A stretch of 64,000 nucleotides of DNA, from positions 1,178,001 through 1,242,000 of the forward strand of contig VNKQ01000018.1 in the NCBI GenBank assembly GCA_016508695.1, read 5' to 3'. The notes under the pieces were generated by a model. It was not told the DNA's origin, ran no database searches, and was given only the letters and a program-made list of their open reading frames with translations. The DNA is from Hyphodiscus hymeniophilus (Eukaryota > Ascomycota > Leotiomycetes > Helotiales > Hyphodiscaceae). Numbering within the stretch: the first letter of the stretch is position 1; every line of letters begins with the position of its first letter. Shown piece by piece: positions 22,175 to 33,031 of this stretch. The translations under genes were made by a program, and so were the position numbers.

Positions 22175-23335
22175 ATGTCTCAAACTCAAGTCTCATCCAC
22201 CTCGGTGGAACGACTAGGAAAGATTCCTCAGTACACACAAGTCCCTGAAACTGTTCATGAACTAGACTGGGCAGATCTCGCAACTCTCGATCTCTCCAAA
22301 TTCGATGCGCCAGGAGGGAAACAAGAGCTCGCTCAACAGCTTCAAAATGCAATTCAGCAGATTGGTGGGTTCCCAGACAATCCTCAAACGAAGAGAGACT
22401 AATGAGAGCCAGGCTTCTTCTACATAACCAACTTCGGTCTTACCCAGCAAGAGGTAGATCATCAATTCGCCATTGGAAAAGAATTCTTCAACCTCCCTAC
22501 AGACGAGAAGCTGAAGTACCGCGCGGATCTGGAGAACGGAGGCTACAACGGCTACAAACCTCGTGGAATCCGCGAGATTGTGCCGGGCCACTTCGATAAT
22601 ACAGAGATCTATAACATCCCCAAATTCACTCCACAGTACGAGCGACCGCACCCAACACTCATCAATGACAACTGGCCCGAGATTGAGAAGTTCGGAACGT
22701 TCATCCACCACGAAGTCGTCTCGAAGCTCCTCGTCCTATTTGCGCTCATCCTAGAGCTTCCCGAAGATTACTTCCTGGCGCGACACAGGTATAACGAGAA
22801 GAGCGACTGTCATCTCCGATATATGAAGTATCATCACCGCACCCCAGAGGAGAACGCGCAACTGAACAACGTATGGGTGAAGGGCCACACGGACTTTGGT
22901 TCCCTCACTCTGCTCTTCCGCCAGCCTGTCGCGGCCTTGCAAGTCCGCGGGCCCCAGGAGAACTGGAAATACGTGAAGCCATACCCGGGATCCATCACCG
23001 TCAACATCGCGGACTCGTTATCCTTCCTGACTAATGGGTATTTGAAATCAAGCATCCACCGGGTTGTCGCTCCACCTCCCGATCAGGCGCATCTGGACCG
23101 TCTGGGAGTGCTGTATTTTGTGAGACCTGAGGATGATCTGGTCTTGAAGCCTGTGGAGAGCCCGCTTCTGGAGAGGTTGGGATTGAAAGGAGAGGAAGAT
23201 GGCGGAGTGCAGTTGACGGCAGGCGAGTGGGTGAAAGCCCGTGTCGCGAAAAATGTGAACAAGGCTGGAGGATCCAAGGAGACGAGTGGCGAGCAGGAAA
23301 TTGTCAAGGGCGTCAAGGCCAAGTATTATGACTAA
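22175..23335 (+). CDS. 2-oxoglutarate/Fe(II)-dependent oxygenase, isopenicillin-N-synthase-like
   Basis: Two exons (22175-22364 and 22413-23335) give about 370 residues. The 48-bp intron has an unusual GTGGGT donor, but joining restores the conserved IGFFYITNFG strand. The DIOX_N-like N-terminal half runs to about residue 130. The double-stranded beta-helix core carries HTDFGSLT (H222, D224) and IHRVVAPP (H279) as the 2-His-1-Asp iron site, with a downstream Arg (about R293, LDRLGVLYFV) placed to bind 2-oxoglutarate. Relatives include gibberellin-oxidase-like and flavonoid-oxygenase-like fungal enzymes, and the substrate is unknown. It is divergent from the Dal5-like permease, which hints at a small catabolic or biosynthetic unit but does not prove one. 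Confidence 0.9.
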
Positions 23336-23966
23336 ATGGTGTGCTTAAGAAGAGTGTCAGATGAGTGCCACTAGAAAACTACTGCTGAAAAAAAAACTTT
23401 GGAATAGTATATAAACAACACCTTTCACAGCAATTCCTTTTCTCTCTATCACAAAAGCCGCGCCTGAAGCCAAACAATTTGATTGGTGGTGAGTGCAAAC
23501 CGTATGCTATGCATTACACATCGCTTAAATGATTTCTTTCGTCGGTTTCTTTATTGATGTCGATCCATCGACTAGGGAATTTTTCTACTGTCAACAAGAC
23601 CGCGGCTGTCTACTATCTCGTGACATGTTGCTGTCTGCTGTCTCGTGATCATTGCTGTCAACAGTGCCATTTGTCTGTCAAATCACGTCCACGTTGTTAG
23701 TAGGATCCCACGTCTCTTCGGGTGAAACGAAATGATTCGCTACTTATTTCAGCACATGAGATAGTGGGTGGTTCACTTATCCGGATACCGCGAGAGGGGG
23801 CCATCAGGTAAACTCTCAATCTGAGTTCAGATATGGAAAATCAAGTCCTCGAGAGCATAGACTGAGCCTTTGACATCAGAATAGCAAATATGACATATCA
23901 TAACGCCATGCTTTCCCACGCCGAAGAAACCCTAAGAACCCATGCTTGTCCGTTACCCAGGAGCTT
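23336..23966. other. Convergent intergenic region, no gene seen
   Basis: 3' ends of the oxygenase and the WW-domain gene face each other. It is AT-rich with no recognised element. Near 23625-23665 two similar words (TGCTGTCTGCTGTCTCGTGA-like) form a weak local repeat. Confidence 0.45.
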
Positions 23967-26689
23967 CTAGAAAATCCCGGAATCTTGGTCTGCAAAGCCT
24001 TGAGCTATATTATAAGAACCGCAATCACTACTAGTATCGACCAGGGTCGGAGAAGGCGGTGCATCAACGTAAGAGTTGTCATTCAGGATCGAGGCGTTCA
24101 TCATCTCTTGTGCCAGGACAACGGACGTGAGATCCGGGGTCGGAGAAGGAGAAGTGACGTAGGAATTATCGTCTTGGATGCTTACATTGACCATTGGTTG
24201 TCCCAGAAGCTCGGTCGTGAATTGCTGAGGTCCAATGGTGTCTTGGTTGGCCATTTGTCCTGAAGCTTGGTCTTGAAGACTTGATTGTTGTGGGAACTGA
24301 GACGAAGGATCGACGGGAGACGGAGAAGGCGCGACGAACTGTTGCATTTGCGTGGATGGATCGAAATAGAGTGATGAAGGCGCGGGGCCGGATGATTGTG
24401 GGGATTGAGAGGGATCAAAGGGCGATGTAGTAGGGGTAGGATGTTGTTGCATTGGATATGACGAGTTGTCTCCAGAGGATGGAGTTGGAGATTGGGACTG
24501 GCTTGGAGGATTCCCCTGCCATAAGATTAGCACAGGAGAAATAAGACTAGTCTTGGGATCTTACTAGTCCACTACTCAAAATATTGTAAGCATCGTTGAC
24601 TAAACCCCCGGAGCCCCCTTGATTGTCAAGTCCTGAGTCATCTTGATTTGGGTAATTCTGCGAAGGATCTAGCTGCTGGTTTTGGACCTGAGGATTATCC
24701 ACAGGCTGATAGTACTGCATGGGAGCTTGCTGTCCATTGTATTGAAGCTGGGGATTTGAATTCTGGTTGAATTGTGCTGATGGATCCGTCGACTGTGGAT
24801 TCTGCTGACCACCAAACTGTTGTTGAATGTGAGGAATGTGATAGTGCTGTGTGTGGGTTGGGACGTGCTGTGGGTACGATTCTTGCTGGTGGATAGGTTG
24901 GTGCGTCGGCGAGTACATTGGTGTCAGGTGAGGCATTGCATATTGAACTCCAGCTGCGTTTCCATGAGGGGCGGCATTGCTGACATGGTGAGCAGCTTGC
25001 GGAACTTGTGCTTGATGTGTTGCATTGTTGCCTGCAGTGGGAGTCGATGCAATTATTGCCTTCCTACGTGCCTTTGCATTCTGAACGTTGGCATATATCT
25101 TTGAGCCAGCCACGGCGTCTGATATAACACTGACCCCACATGCTTCAGCAACAATACCAAGACCTCCAACTATCGCCATACTTTTCATGGGGTGTTTCTT
25201 GACGAATCCTTTAGAAGAATCGAAGGCCTTCTTACTACCAGAAACTGTCGAAGAAGACAGGCGGGTAACAAGCCCAGGCCTGCTTGTTGCTACTTGAGCA
25301 CCGCCCTGATACTGTTGCATTTGAACAGAAAAGGAAGAAGACTGATTCGGATTCTGAACTGTCTGAGCAGGTGTGGCTTGTGGCTGTTGACTTCCAGGTT
25401 GTACGAGAACCCACTGCATTCCAGGCGCAGGCGGAGGTAAGTTTGGAGGAAGAGGAGCAACATTCTGTTGGATATATTGCATGCTGGGGGGAATTTGGAC
25501 GATAGGGCTGAGTTGCTGAGGTATTTGAGGTACAGGCACTTGAGGCCCTGGAACGAATTGGCCTGGTTGTCCGGGAACAGATTGCATCTGCTGGATAAGG
25601 GGCGGAGATTGGTAATTATCGGCCCCAATGGATGAGTGTCTCACTCCTTGAACGTAATTCACCTGCGGCTGCGGGCTAGGAGTTTGCCCAATATTTGGCT
25701 GGTGTGAAACTGGAATGGTAGAGAATCGACGTTGGCCTGGGACTGAAGTTTGTTGGGGGATTTGGTCCTGAGGCGAGGGGTTCATATACTGAAAAACTTG
25801 AGGAGGTTGAGCTTGATGAAATTGTACGGTCTGGCCAGTCGCTTGGTGCATTTGAGTTTGAGTTGGTGCGCTTGTGGGAATCTGAGCTTGGGGCGCCTGC
25901 TGAGGCTGAGGATTTTGGTAGTAGATTGGGGCTGGCTGCGTCGGCAGAGGCGATGATTGCAATGAATCGTTTTGCGGAGCGCCTTGAGGCTGTTGATATT
26001 GATATGGCTGCGTTAGCAGAGGCGATGATTGCATTGCACCATTTTGCAAAGCGATTTGAGGCTGTTGATATTGATATGGCTGAGCTAGAAAACATGTCAA
26101 GCTTAGTGATTGGCCTCCAGAATCCGACCATCGTCTGAGACTTACCTGCCTGCACGTTCTGCATATGCGGGTATTGGGTAGAGTTTCTCTGGATCTGCGG
26201 GTTCGCAACTTGGTATTGTTGTGGGGGTTGAGAGCCCGTCTGACTGGACGTCGTAGAAGCTTGCGATTGAACGCTGTCGCGCCGGGGAATGGCTTTGCGC
26301 TGAACGGAGCCTGAAACTGTCCGAGCAAGAGGGGAGCTTTGAGTGGGACTCGGCGCACCAACTGATGACGGTTGCGGAATCGATGAATGCTGGACGGTAG
26401 GAACAGTCTGGCTCAACTGGACCGTCTGCATAATGGAAGGCTGTGGATTCGGCGTGGAGATATTCGTACTCTCCGAGATTGTCATGGCTTCCATCTTGAT
26501 CGTGAGGGATGCATTCGTAGGTCGAGGTTGCGCCAGTTCCGCAACTCGAGTCTTCTCATCGCCAGCTTTTGGAAAGAAGAATTGACTGAACCCCGTCGGA
26601 CGATGAACAAAAAACCATCGTTCGCTTGTGCCATCGTAGTCTGATTCCCAGCCCGGAGGGAGTTGCGATGGAAGTTGCTGGGCCGTCAT
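23967..26689 (-). CDS. WW-domain protein with long Gln/Pro-rich region
   Basis: Three exons (26689-26146, 26084-24565, 24515-23967) give about 870 residues. An N-terminal WW domain spans residues 8-40: LPPGWESDYDGTSERWFFVHRPTGFSQFFFP. The first signature Trp is present, but the second is Phe (SQF where most read TQW). A Ser/Thr/Pro/Gln-rich linker follows, then a tandem 24-residue repeat beginning QPYQYQQPQ, encoded by a 72-bp DNA duplication. A compact hydrophobic segment (KSMAIVGGLGIVAEACGVSVISDAVAG) flanked by basic residues lies in the middle. The tail is rich in Gln/Asn/Pro. WW domains bind Pro-rich ligands, and the Q/N-rich tail suggests a disordered, condensate-prone protein. No catalytic domain is visible. 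Function unknown. Confidence 0.82.
25934..26077. repeat. 72-bp tandem duplication inside the WW-protein gene
   Basis: Two adjacent 72-bp copies (25934-26005 and 26006-26077) are mostly identical and keep the reading frame, giving two copies of a QPYQYQQPQ-type unit. The second copy abuts the intron at 26085. Confidence 0.85.
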
Positions 26690-28515
26690 GGTGAAAAGAA
26701 AGGATTTGTTGCTATAAAGTTATCGCAAGGCTGCGGATCGACAGAAAGGAAACAAGAGGAATTGCGATAAGAATTCATGTCCAGACCGCCACGGACTTCC
26801 GCAGGCGGGAGGAGGCTGCGGCTGAGAAAAACTGCCAAAGCTATCCCTATCAGGAAAGACAAAAGACCAATTCCTCATGCAGGTTGTTGCGATGTCAATA
26901 TGGCAGGTTACCTGATGTGGATTCGCTATTCCATAACAGGATTGTAACACCTCGATGTACGCTACACCATTTTATATTGAGCTAAGAGGTCCAATGATAT
27001 CTGGATATAGCCGAGTGGCTTGCTACGTTGGTCTCGTATCATTGGTTACGAGTGCAATGACAGCTTGGCCGTGCTATGCGCTACCGAAACCTTGTTTTCA
27101 GCTTCTATAATTGGCTGTGCAACTGGCAAGTGCATATCACGTGAACTTGATGGACCATTGTGCGCTGAACCTTTACTCTTCGTGCTTGCAAAGCTTGGCA
27201 GATATCAAAATCCCGTGAACCATTAAATGCACCGGGAAACGACTGGCTGGCTCGCCGAGAGCGACCTTTAGATATCCTTTCTAGACATACATCGCTCCGT
27301 TTCCGAAGGCGGCACAACTATGTGAGTGAGGATACTCGAGCACGATAAATTAACCAAGAGACTACATGATTGTGAGCTACAAATCCCAAAAAGGCTCGGA
27401 GGAAGCTAAGACATTATCCTGGAGAAGATAATCACTAGATCATCATATCAAGGATCCTCTCTATATCAACAGGGTGTCTCTTATTTCAAATTTCAAATTT
27501 TGATGAAATGGGGTCATAAATAATCAGTCGCAGCCAGAGATCCTCATCGCTCGAGCTGTTGGGCCGATTGAGATTTCGCGAAATCTCAGATCATGTCAGG
27601 CGGAAGGTTTCCAACCTCTCCAAATGCTCGATCCATTCGGTTGTGGCTTTCGCAAGACCAGAGGCAGATTATAAAATCGAAGATCCCAATAGTTCCGATG
27701 AAGAGTAACTTCCTCAAGGTGATCACTAGATCCCCCATCAAGGACCGTCCAAGAATGGATCTTTCTATTGCCATCAGTCTGTTGTTACTGGAGTTGCATC
27801 TGCCAAGGAAATTGATGGCCGTGTAATCACGTGTAACGTGTTTCACCGTGTGCTCGTTACTTTCTAGTGACGAAACGACGCACACCATACTAATCAGCAG
27901 CGTCAACAACAAAGCTTTCCCGAACAGACGTATTAACTTGATTGTACGAAATAGCAATCTCAACTTGGAAAAGGTGCCGACCGAACAAGGAAGGTAACAT
28001 GCTTCTCGACGTCAGGGCAGCCCCGACTTTTGATCCAAATAAACAACTGCACATTCAGTCATGACACAGCGCAGAATGATCAGAAATTGGAGTGGGGTGT
28101 TAGGAGAGAGATGGCTTTGAGAGGGGCTCATGCAGCGGTTGTCTATTCAGTCTGTAAGGCTGTGCACAGACTCTGGCAGATCGGCCGTGTGGAGATGGGG
28201 ATTCCTGGCGGTTAGGAACTTGAGCCATCGATCCGGGGTGGGCCATTGTTGGTACCATCATTGCCGTTGGTACGATATGGTTTGGATTCTCTCCACCTGT
28301 GGCAATTATGTTAGTGCGGTATTGGGACTGTGAGATACGGGAATGTAGGATCATAAAAAGACTTGTGTGTAATAGGTCATTGACCAAAACAGACAAAAAC
28401 ACTGTCGAGGCTCGATCTAAATTTGAAGAATTTGCTCGTTATGTACAGGTGATCTATATGTCATCTTTACTGTACATTATAAGTTGGTGATCGTGATGCT
28501 TGGAGTGAGATCAAC
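26690..28515. other. Intergenic stretch of about 1.8 kb, no gene supported
   Basis: Upstream of the WW-protein gene and downstream of the glutaminyl cyclase. A 125-codon minus-strand frame (27586-27963) has a hydrophobic start but no family features. A word like a tRNA D-arm occurs near 27010 without the rest of a tRNA. Confidence 0.4.
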
Positions 28516-29712
28516 TCACAGCTCAGTCTTACTACTGACCTTCCTCTTCGCCTTGATGTGAGCTTCAGCCAGAGTCTTCGAGGGGAAATATCCCTCCAAA
28601 TCCATCCACTCCCCGATAAAGGCGGTGACCATTCGCGCCCAATCCTCCACTGTCGATAAGTCCAAGTGCTCTCCATCGTCCGTCATCTGATGCCAAACCC
28701 TCGGAAACGGCGTGGGTATCATATGCAAGACCTCCACTCCACGTGCCATAAATGGGATGTGATCATCCTGAACGCCCCATGCACCACGAAAATTATTCGA
28801 GTCTTTGTTGCTCTCAGGGAGGAAAGGGCGGTCGGCTTTGGACTGTTGTAGGTTGAGGGTTCGTAGCCGCCCTTCTATCGTCGCCAAACTTTGATATGCC
28901 CAGTGCGTAGTCTTGAAGTATGAAGGAATTGTGGGGTTTTCCGCCCCGAGGAGATCAAGGAGGAGGAAAAGGGAGATGGAGTCCAGCGCATTCTTATAGG
29001 TAGACATAGCAGCGTGATAGCTATCATCCCATGTTTCTGCCAATGACCTAGGCACGTTAGTATAGTCGAGCTGGCATAGAAATAGCACTTACCTAGCACC
29101 GTATAGTGAGTCGGTATCCGTCCAGCTCACAAATGCTTCCTCTCCATCAAGGAGTAGTATCTGAACTCCCTTTTCCTCATCGAGCCCACTAGAGCCATCT
29201 GCCTCCATCGTCGCCCATTTCGCCGTCAAAGCCTCGTCAACACTCCTCGCGGCATGCATAATGATCGCACATGGAGCCGCACTATCTGTTGCTCCAATAA
29301 ACCCCGCCGGCGTCAGCTTGCTGTCAAAATGGGCAACCAGCGCCAATCTTCCAACATTTCCCGGCTGTGTCCATGGCGGGTCGCGTGTAATTATGATGTT
29401 CACAAATGGTATTTGCTTATCTCCAGTAGCAGGTGTCGTGGCGGTCGAATTCTGGAATTCGATAGTCCATTTGGGAAGATGGGTCGAGAACCATTCGATG
29501 AAATGCTGCTGGACTGCTGCTGAGCCTGGCGTACCTGGAACTCGAGGAATCAAAATTGGTGCGAGGATGGAGCCCGTCTTAATGTCGAAATCTGTGCCTG
29601 CGGATGGTAGACTCTTCAACGTCTCGTCAGACAAGGTGGTGTATGCTGTCACTACGAGAGCGAGAATACCGTAGACCAAGAGTCGTACGGTGTGAAAAAG
29701 GCACAAACCCAT
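28516..29712 (-). CDS. Glutaminyl-peptide cyclotransferase (M28-type, secretory)
   Basis: Two exons (29712-29093 and 29047-28516) give about 383 residues. The intron begins GTAAGT, has a TACTAAC branch site and ends CCTAG. Residues 8-24 (TVRLLVYGILALVVTAY) are a signal peptide or anchor. The metal-site motifs of animal-type glutaminyl cyclases are present: GATDSAAPCA (D143), LLLDGEEAF (E191 and E192) and VQDDHIPF (H303). TDSLYGAR spans the exon junction, and the late PFPRVWHQMTDDGEHLDLSTV matches the family's active-site rim. The enzyme converts N-terminal Gln or Glu of secreted peptides to pyroglutamate in the secretory pathway. It lies about 1.5 kb from the secreted peptide precursor gene, but such enzymes are common in fungi, so that may be coincidence. 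Confidence 0.92.
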
Positions 29713-29917
29713 GGCGTGCTGTAAAAGGCTAGTGCCTCAAGTGCTATCAATTGAGATTCCGCAATATCATGATTGTTGGACACAAGGTTTTGGAGGATCT
29801 GGTCTTTTGCATAAATGAAAAGCCGCCCCATTCCCACTCGCTTCAAGGTCTAGCGCGCTACTCGTACAGTACCAGAATCTTCAAAGTCTCGTGACAAAAA
29901 TCTTTGAACCCCAAGCA

Positions 29918-30780
29918 ATGGGACAAACTCTGCTATTGCTACGGAATTTCGCTCGATCATCAATCCCAGTTGCTCGACTGGGTGCAGGCTCTCGATTTAT
30001 ACGCTTCAGAAGCCCAAATTGGGCCATCCAGGGTCGAGAAAGGCATAACAGCACTATCAGCTCGACAAAACCCCCAGCTGGCGCCCATTCTAGGAAACCT
30101 GGTAGGTGTCTCTTGACATATACACTGCTTAAGTCTTCGTCCTAATTGCATGTAGTCCTTCCCGAGCGGCTTCTCGTTTTCCATGCTGGAACAGGGCGAT
30201 CGGTCTTTCTCGGATGCTGGAAGATCAGCACCATCTTCATCTTCTCCTTCTTCTGCTTGGTCTTAGCCCCATCATATTTCCAGTCCGATGACCAGCCAAT
30301 ATGGGGCGCAGTTGGTGGTATGTCCCCGTGGGAGCGATGTCTGCCTCCTTCACGTGACTTCAAACCTGACCGTCGATAGTGGTGGCCATCGGTGTTGTCC
30401 CAATGACTGCCGTGGCATACCTGACATCCCCTTTCGTTGCAAATATCCATCTCCGACTTCCTCCATTTGCCCGATACTCCCGAGAGCTGGTCCATCGATA
30501 CTCGCAGGCACTGCCCAAGGACGCGAAGCTTGAACTCACCACAATGAATTTCATTGGTATGCCACGAGTCACTCGCATCACAATTTCGGAGCTTCGTCCA
30601 GCTAGAGAACGATTCGGACTTGTGAATTATGTCCGAGACACGAAAGAGAAAAACTCCAAAAGGTCTTGGTATATGGGCAAGGCGTCCAGGCAGTTTGCTG
30701 TGCATGGTGGAACCCGTATCACGCAGGGAAGTGGTGTGTGGGAGAATGTCGCAGCAACAATTTCAAAACGCTCGAACTGA
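29918..30780 (+). CDS. Conserved fungal mitochondrial membrane protein, two membrane segments
   Basis: Three exons (29918-30101, 30156-30317, 30380-30780) give about 248 residues. The N-terminus (MGQTLLLLRNFARSS..RLGAGSRFIRFRS) is Arg/Ser-rich without acids, as in mitochondrial presequences. PERLLVFHAGTGRSVFLGCWK precedes a first membrane segment (ISTIFIFSFFCLVLAPSYF), then VAIGVVPMTAVAYLTSPFV gives a second. The matrix- or IMS-side domain LRLPPFARYSRELVHRYSQALPKDAKLELTTMNF..PRVTRI..LRPARERFGLVNYVRDTKE is conserved in ascomycetes as far as I recall. I do not know an assigned function. Both introns are needed to restore the frame through the membrane segments. The codon before 29918 gives no alternative ATG. 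Confidence 0.8.
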
Positions 30781-31185
30781 CTGTAAGACTACCATGTGTT
30801 GGCTATGGTTCTGACTTGGTGTTCGACATCCGGGGTTACAAATTAAAGCGCCATTGGAAGGATTATTTAGACCCTCTTGCCTCTGAATTTATTCGCATGC
30901 ACCGGGACACACAAAGTCTGCTGCTCTGATGGCTCTACTGTCACCAATTGGTTTTTGGTCTTTGGTTTTATTAAGTGTTTGTATTTGAGCTTGCACAGTC
31001 CAGTGGTTTAGTTATCGACTTATTTCAAACACATTTCCCTCAACCAGAACATTACATTGCCTATGTCCCACGTTTGAATACGCTTATTCGTCTCCGCAGA
31101 AACGAGCCACATCTTTCGAGTGGGGTCGATTCTGCGATAGTCAGTTAGTTTCGAGGCGAAGCCAAGTGGTTTTTCTCACCACGGC
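30781..31185. other. Convergent intergenic region, no gene seen
   Basis: About 400 bp between the mitochondrial protein gene and the peptide precursor gene. Nothing was recognised. Confidence 0.5.
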
Positions 31186-31735
31186 CTAATTCCAAGCCCT
31201 CTTTACGAAGTTCCAAATCGCTCTTTTATATGTTCCATAGGTTGCGTATCCGCCATCGGGTGGTGGGTAGTCACCATAGTCTCCGTATCCAGCCTGTGAG
31301 CACGGGTTAGTAAGGCTCTTCTGGAGTATGGTATCGTCGGGTAGTCTAGACGATGGCAAGTGCCATGACATGTTGGCACTTACGGCAGGTGCAGGAGCAG
31401 GCTCGGGCACTGGAGCAGTGGTGTAGCTTCCATAGTCTCCGTACTGTGAGAATCATGTCAGTGTCTGGTCCCAAAACACGGCAAGTTATACTCACTCCTC
31501 CAGGAGGCGCATCGTAGGTTCCATAGTCGGCGTAGTCCCGCTTCTCGACATCCTTTTCACCGCGCTTGTAGGTTCCGTAACCAGAGTATTTCCCATAACC
31601 ACCTGCGGGAGGAGCGTACTTTCCATAACCAGAGTATTTGCCATAACCTGGGCTGGCCTCGGCCTCGGCCACTGGCACGGGTGCAGCAGCGGCTACAGAG
31701 GCAAGTGCTACGATAGAGAGGATGAAAAGCTTCAT
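31186..31735 (-). CDS. Secreted Tyr-rich repeat peptide precursor with Kex2 sites, candidate RiPP precursor
   Basis: Three exons (31735-31496, 31443-31384, 31293-31186), both introns phase 0, give 135 residues. Residues 1-18 (MKLFILSIVALASVAAAA) are a signal peptide. Twenty tyrosines fall into six ladders with Tyr at every third position: 31-40, 47-56, 68-74, 81-87, 103-109 and 116-122. Ladders are paired around the linkers APPAGG, DAPPGG and PPPDGG, making three modules. KR dibasic sites at 57-58, 65-66, 123-124 and 131-132 would let Kex2 release the modules and the short pieces GEKDVE, AIWNFV and AWN. A Pro/Ala/Glu spacer (88-100) links modules two and three. This is the architecture of Kex2-processed repeat proteins, including dikaritin RiPP precursors. 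The UstYa-like gene is the divergent neighbour. An alternative is a structural wall or surface protein cross-linked through tyrosine. Confidence 0.85.
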
Positions 31736-33031
31736 GATAACAAGGTCAACTCTTGGCTAGGGAGATATTCTGGGTTTGGAATCGTAGTCAGCTCGAGGAG
31801 GCCAAAAGGCTGGGAATCCGGTGGTTATAGAGCTGGGAAAGGTGCTTGTATGGATGCGGCCTCAGCTTGTCAATATGATGCAGTGGTTTCTTGGCAATTC
31901 AAGAGGCTTCAAAGGGTGAGCATTATTTGGTAGTTTCGTGCCGTTTTCGGTAAATTGGTCTGTTCCAGATAACCAAAGCTATGTGAATGGACGACTCCAT
32001 GAAAGCGCAAGCAAGCTCCTGATCATGGTACACAAGCCAATTCAATAAAAGGCAAAGTCTATTTCCTGTCCGATGCATACTGTCGGCTTAAAGAGTCCTT
32101 AGGACTACTGAACTTGCCTGACTCTGATTCTCGGGAACTGTTTGAATAGCTTCCAAGCTCATTTGGAAACCGGGCTTGAATGTGACTGGTGAGTTTTACG
32201 GTGGGCACTGGGCATGTAAAGAATATTCCAAAAGCGGCAAACGAACGCGACCAGTTTTCGTATGCGGACAAAATAGCTCTACCTTTCGTTGACCATGAAA
32301 TTACCCCTCATCGACAGCCTGCCTGCTTTCGATGTCACTCTTCTAGTGGAGTTTCTACTTTCTGTAAGACATGATGGAGAGAAGAATATGGAGATGATGT
32401 TCCGCAGATCAGAAAATGTCATAGTAATAGAAGCCAATCAAGTGTCTGGCCCGGGGCAGTGGCCCCATACCATCCGTGTCTTGAACCACCTCAGAAAATC
32501 ACGCAGACCTCCCAATGCTTCTTCGACCCAAACATTCAGCTGTTCAGATCCAGACAATCAATGGATCTTATTGGTTGTCGCAAGCGATATCCTTTGTTCC
32601 AGCCCTATGGCGCATCTGTGGCGTCAAATCAAGCGATATGACCGACAACATACCTATGCCAAGGCCATGGCTGAGACTTCCCCGGATTTCGCCCACTAAG
32701 GTGATGCTTGCATCTCTGACAGCCTTAGCACATTCTTGGCTGTGTCTGCTGCCGGAGTCTGGAGCGCATTCGAAAAGCCTCTCTCAGATCATGGCCGCCT
32801 TTGTTAGTTTCTCTGTAATCCGGGCGTCTCTCACATAGGGTTCGGCAGCGAGGCCAAGCTCTCAGCTGGGAGCAGCTTGCAGTGACACGGAACTGCCAGA
32901 CTCCAATTCACGCATGTGACGGTGGTTGGAGCTATTGATTTCGAACTTGGTCAGTCCTGGAACTTTTGAATTGTATGCCTCCAGGCTCCATCTCTTGACG
33001 GCATCTTCTCATTCAGCGCAGAAGCATCAAA
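31736..33031. other. Shared upstream region of the peptide precursor and UstYa-like gene
   Basis: 1.3 kb between divergent start codons. Frames at 32289-32838 (plus) have no recognisable protein. No motif was identified, but one bidirectional control region for the pair is plausible. Confidence 0.45.

Noticed and set aside
27000..27075. tRNA-like D-arm word (AGCCGAGTGG)
   Set aside because: No matching acceptor stem or T-arm downstream.
27586..27963. 125-codon minus-strand frame with hydrophobic start
   Set aside because: Could be a small secreted protein, but it lacks a conserved pattern and has an irregular composition; left out as a gene.
32289..32838. Overlapping frames between the peptide precursor and the UstYa-like gene
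   Set aside because: Checked as a possible third gene of the cluster; no motif of tyrosinase, peptidase, methyltransferase or DUF3328 and no coherent spliced product.
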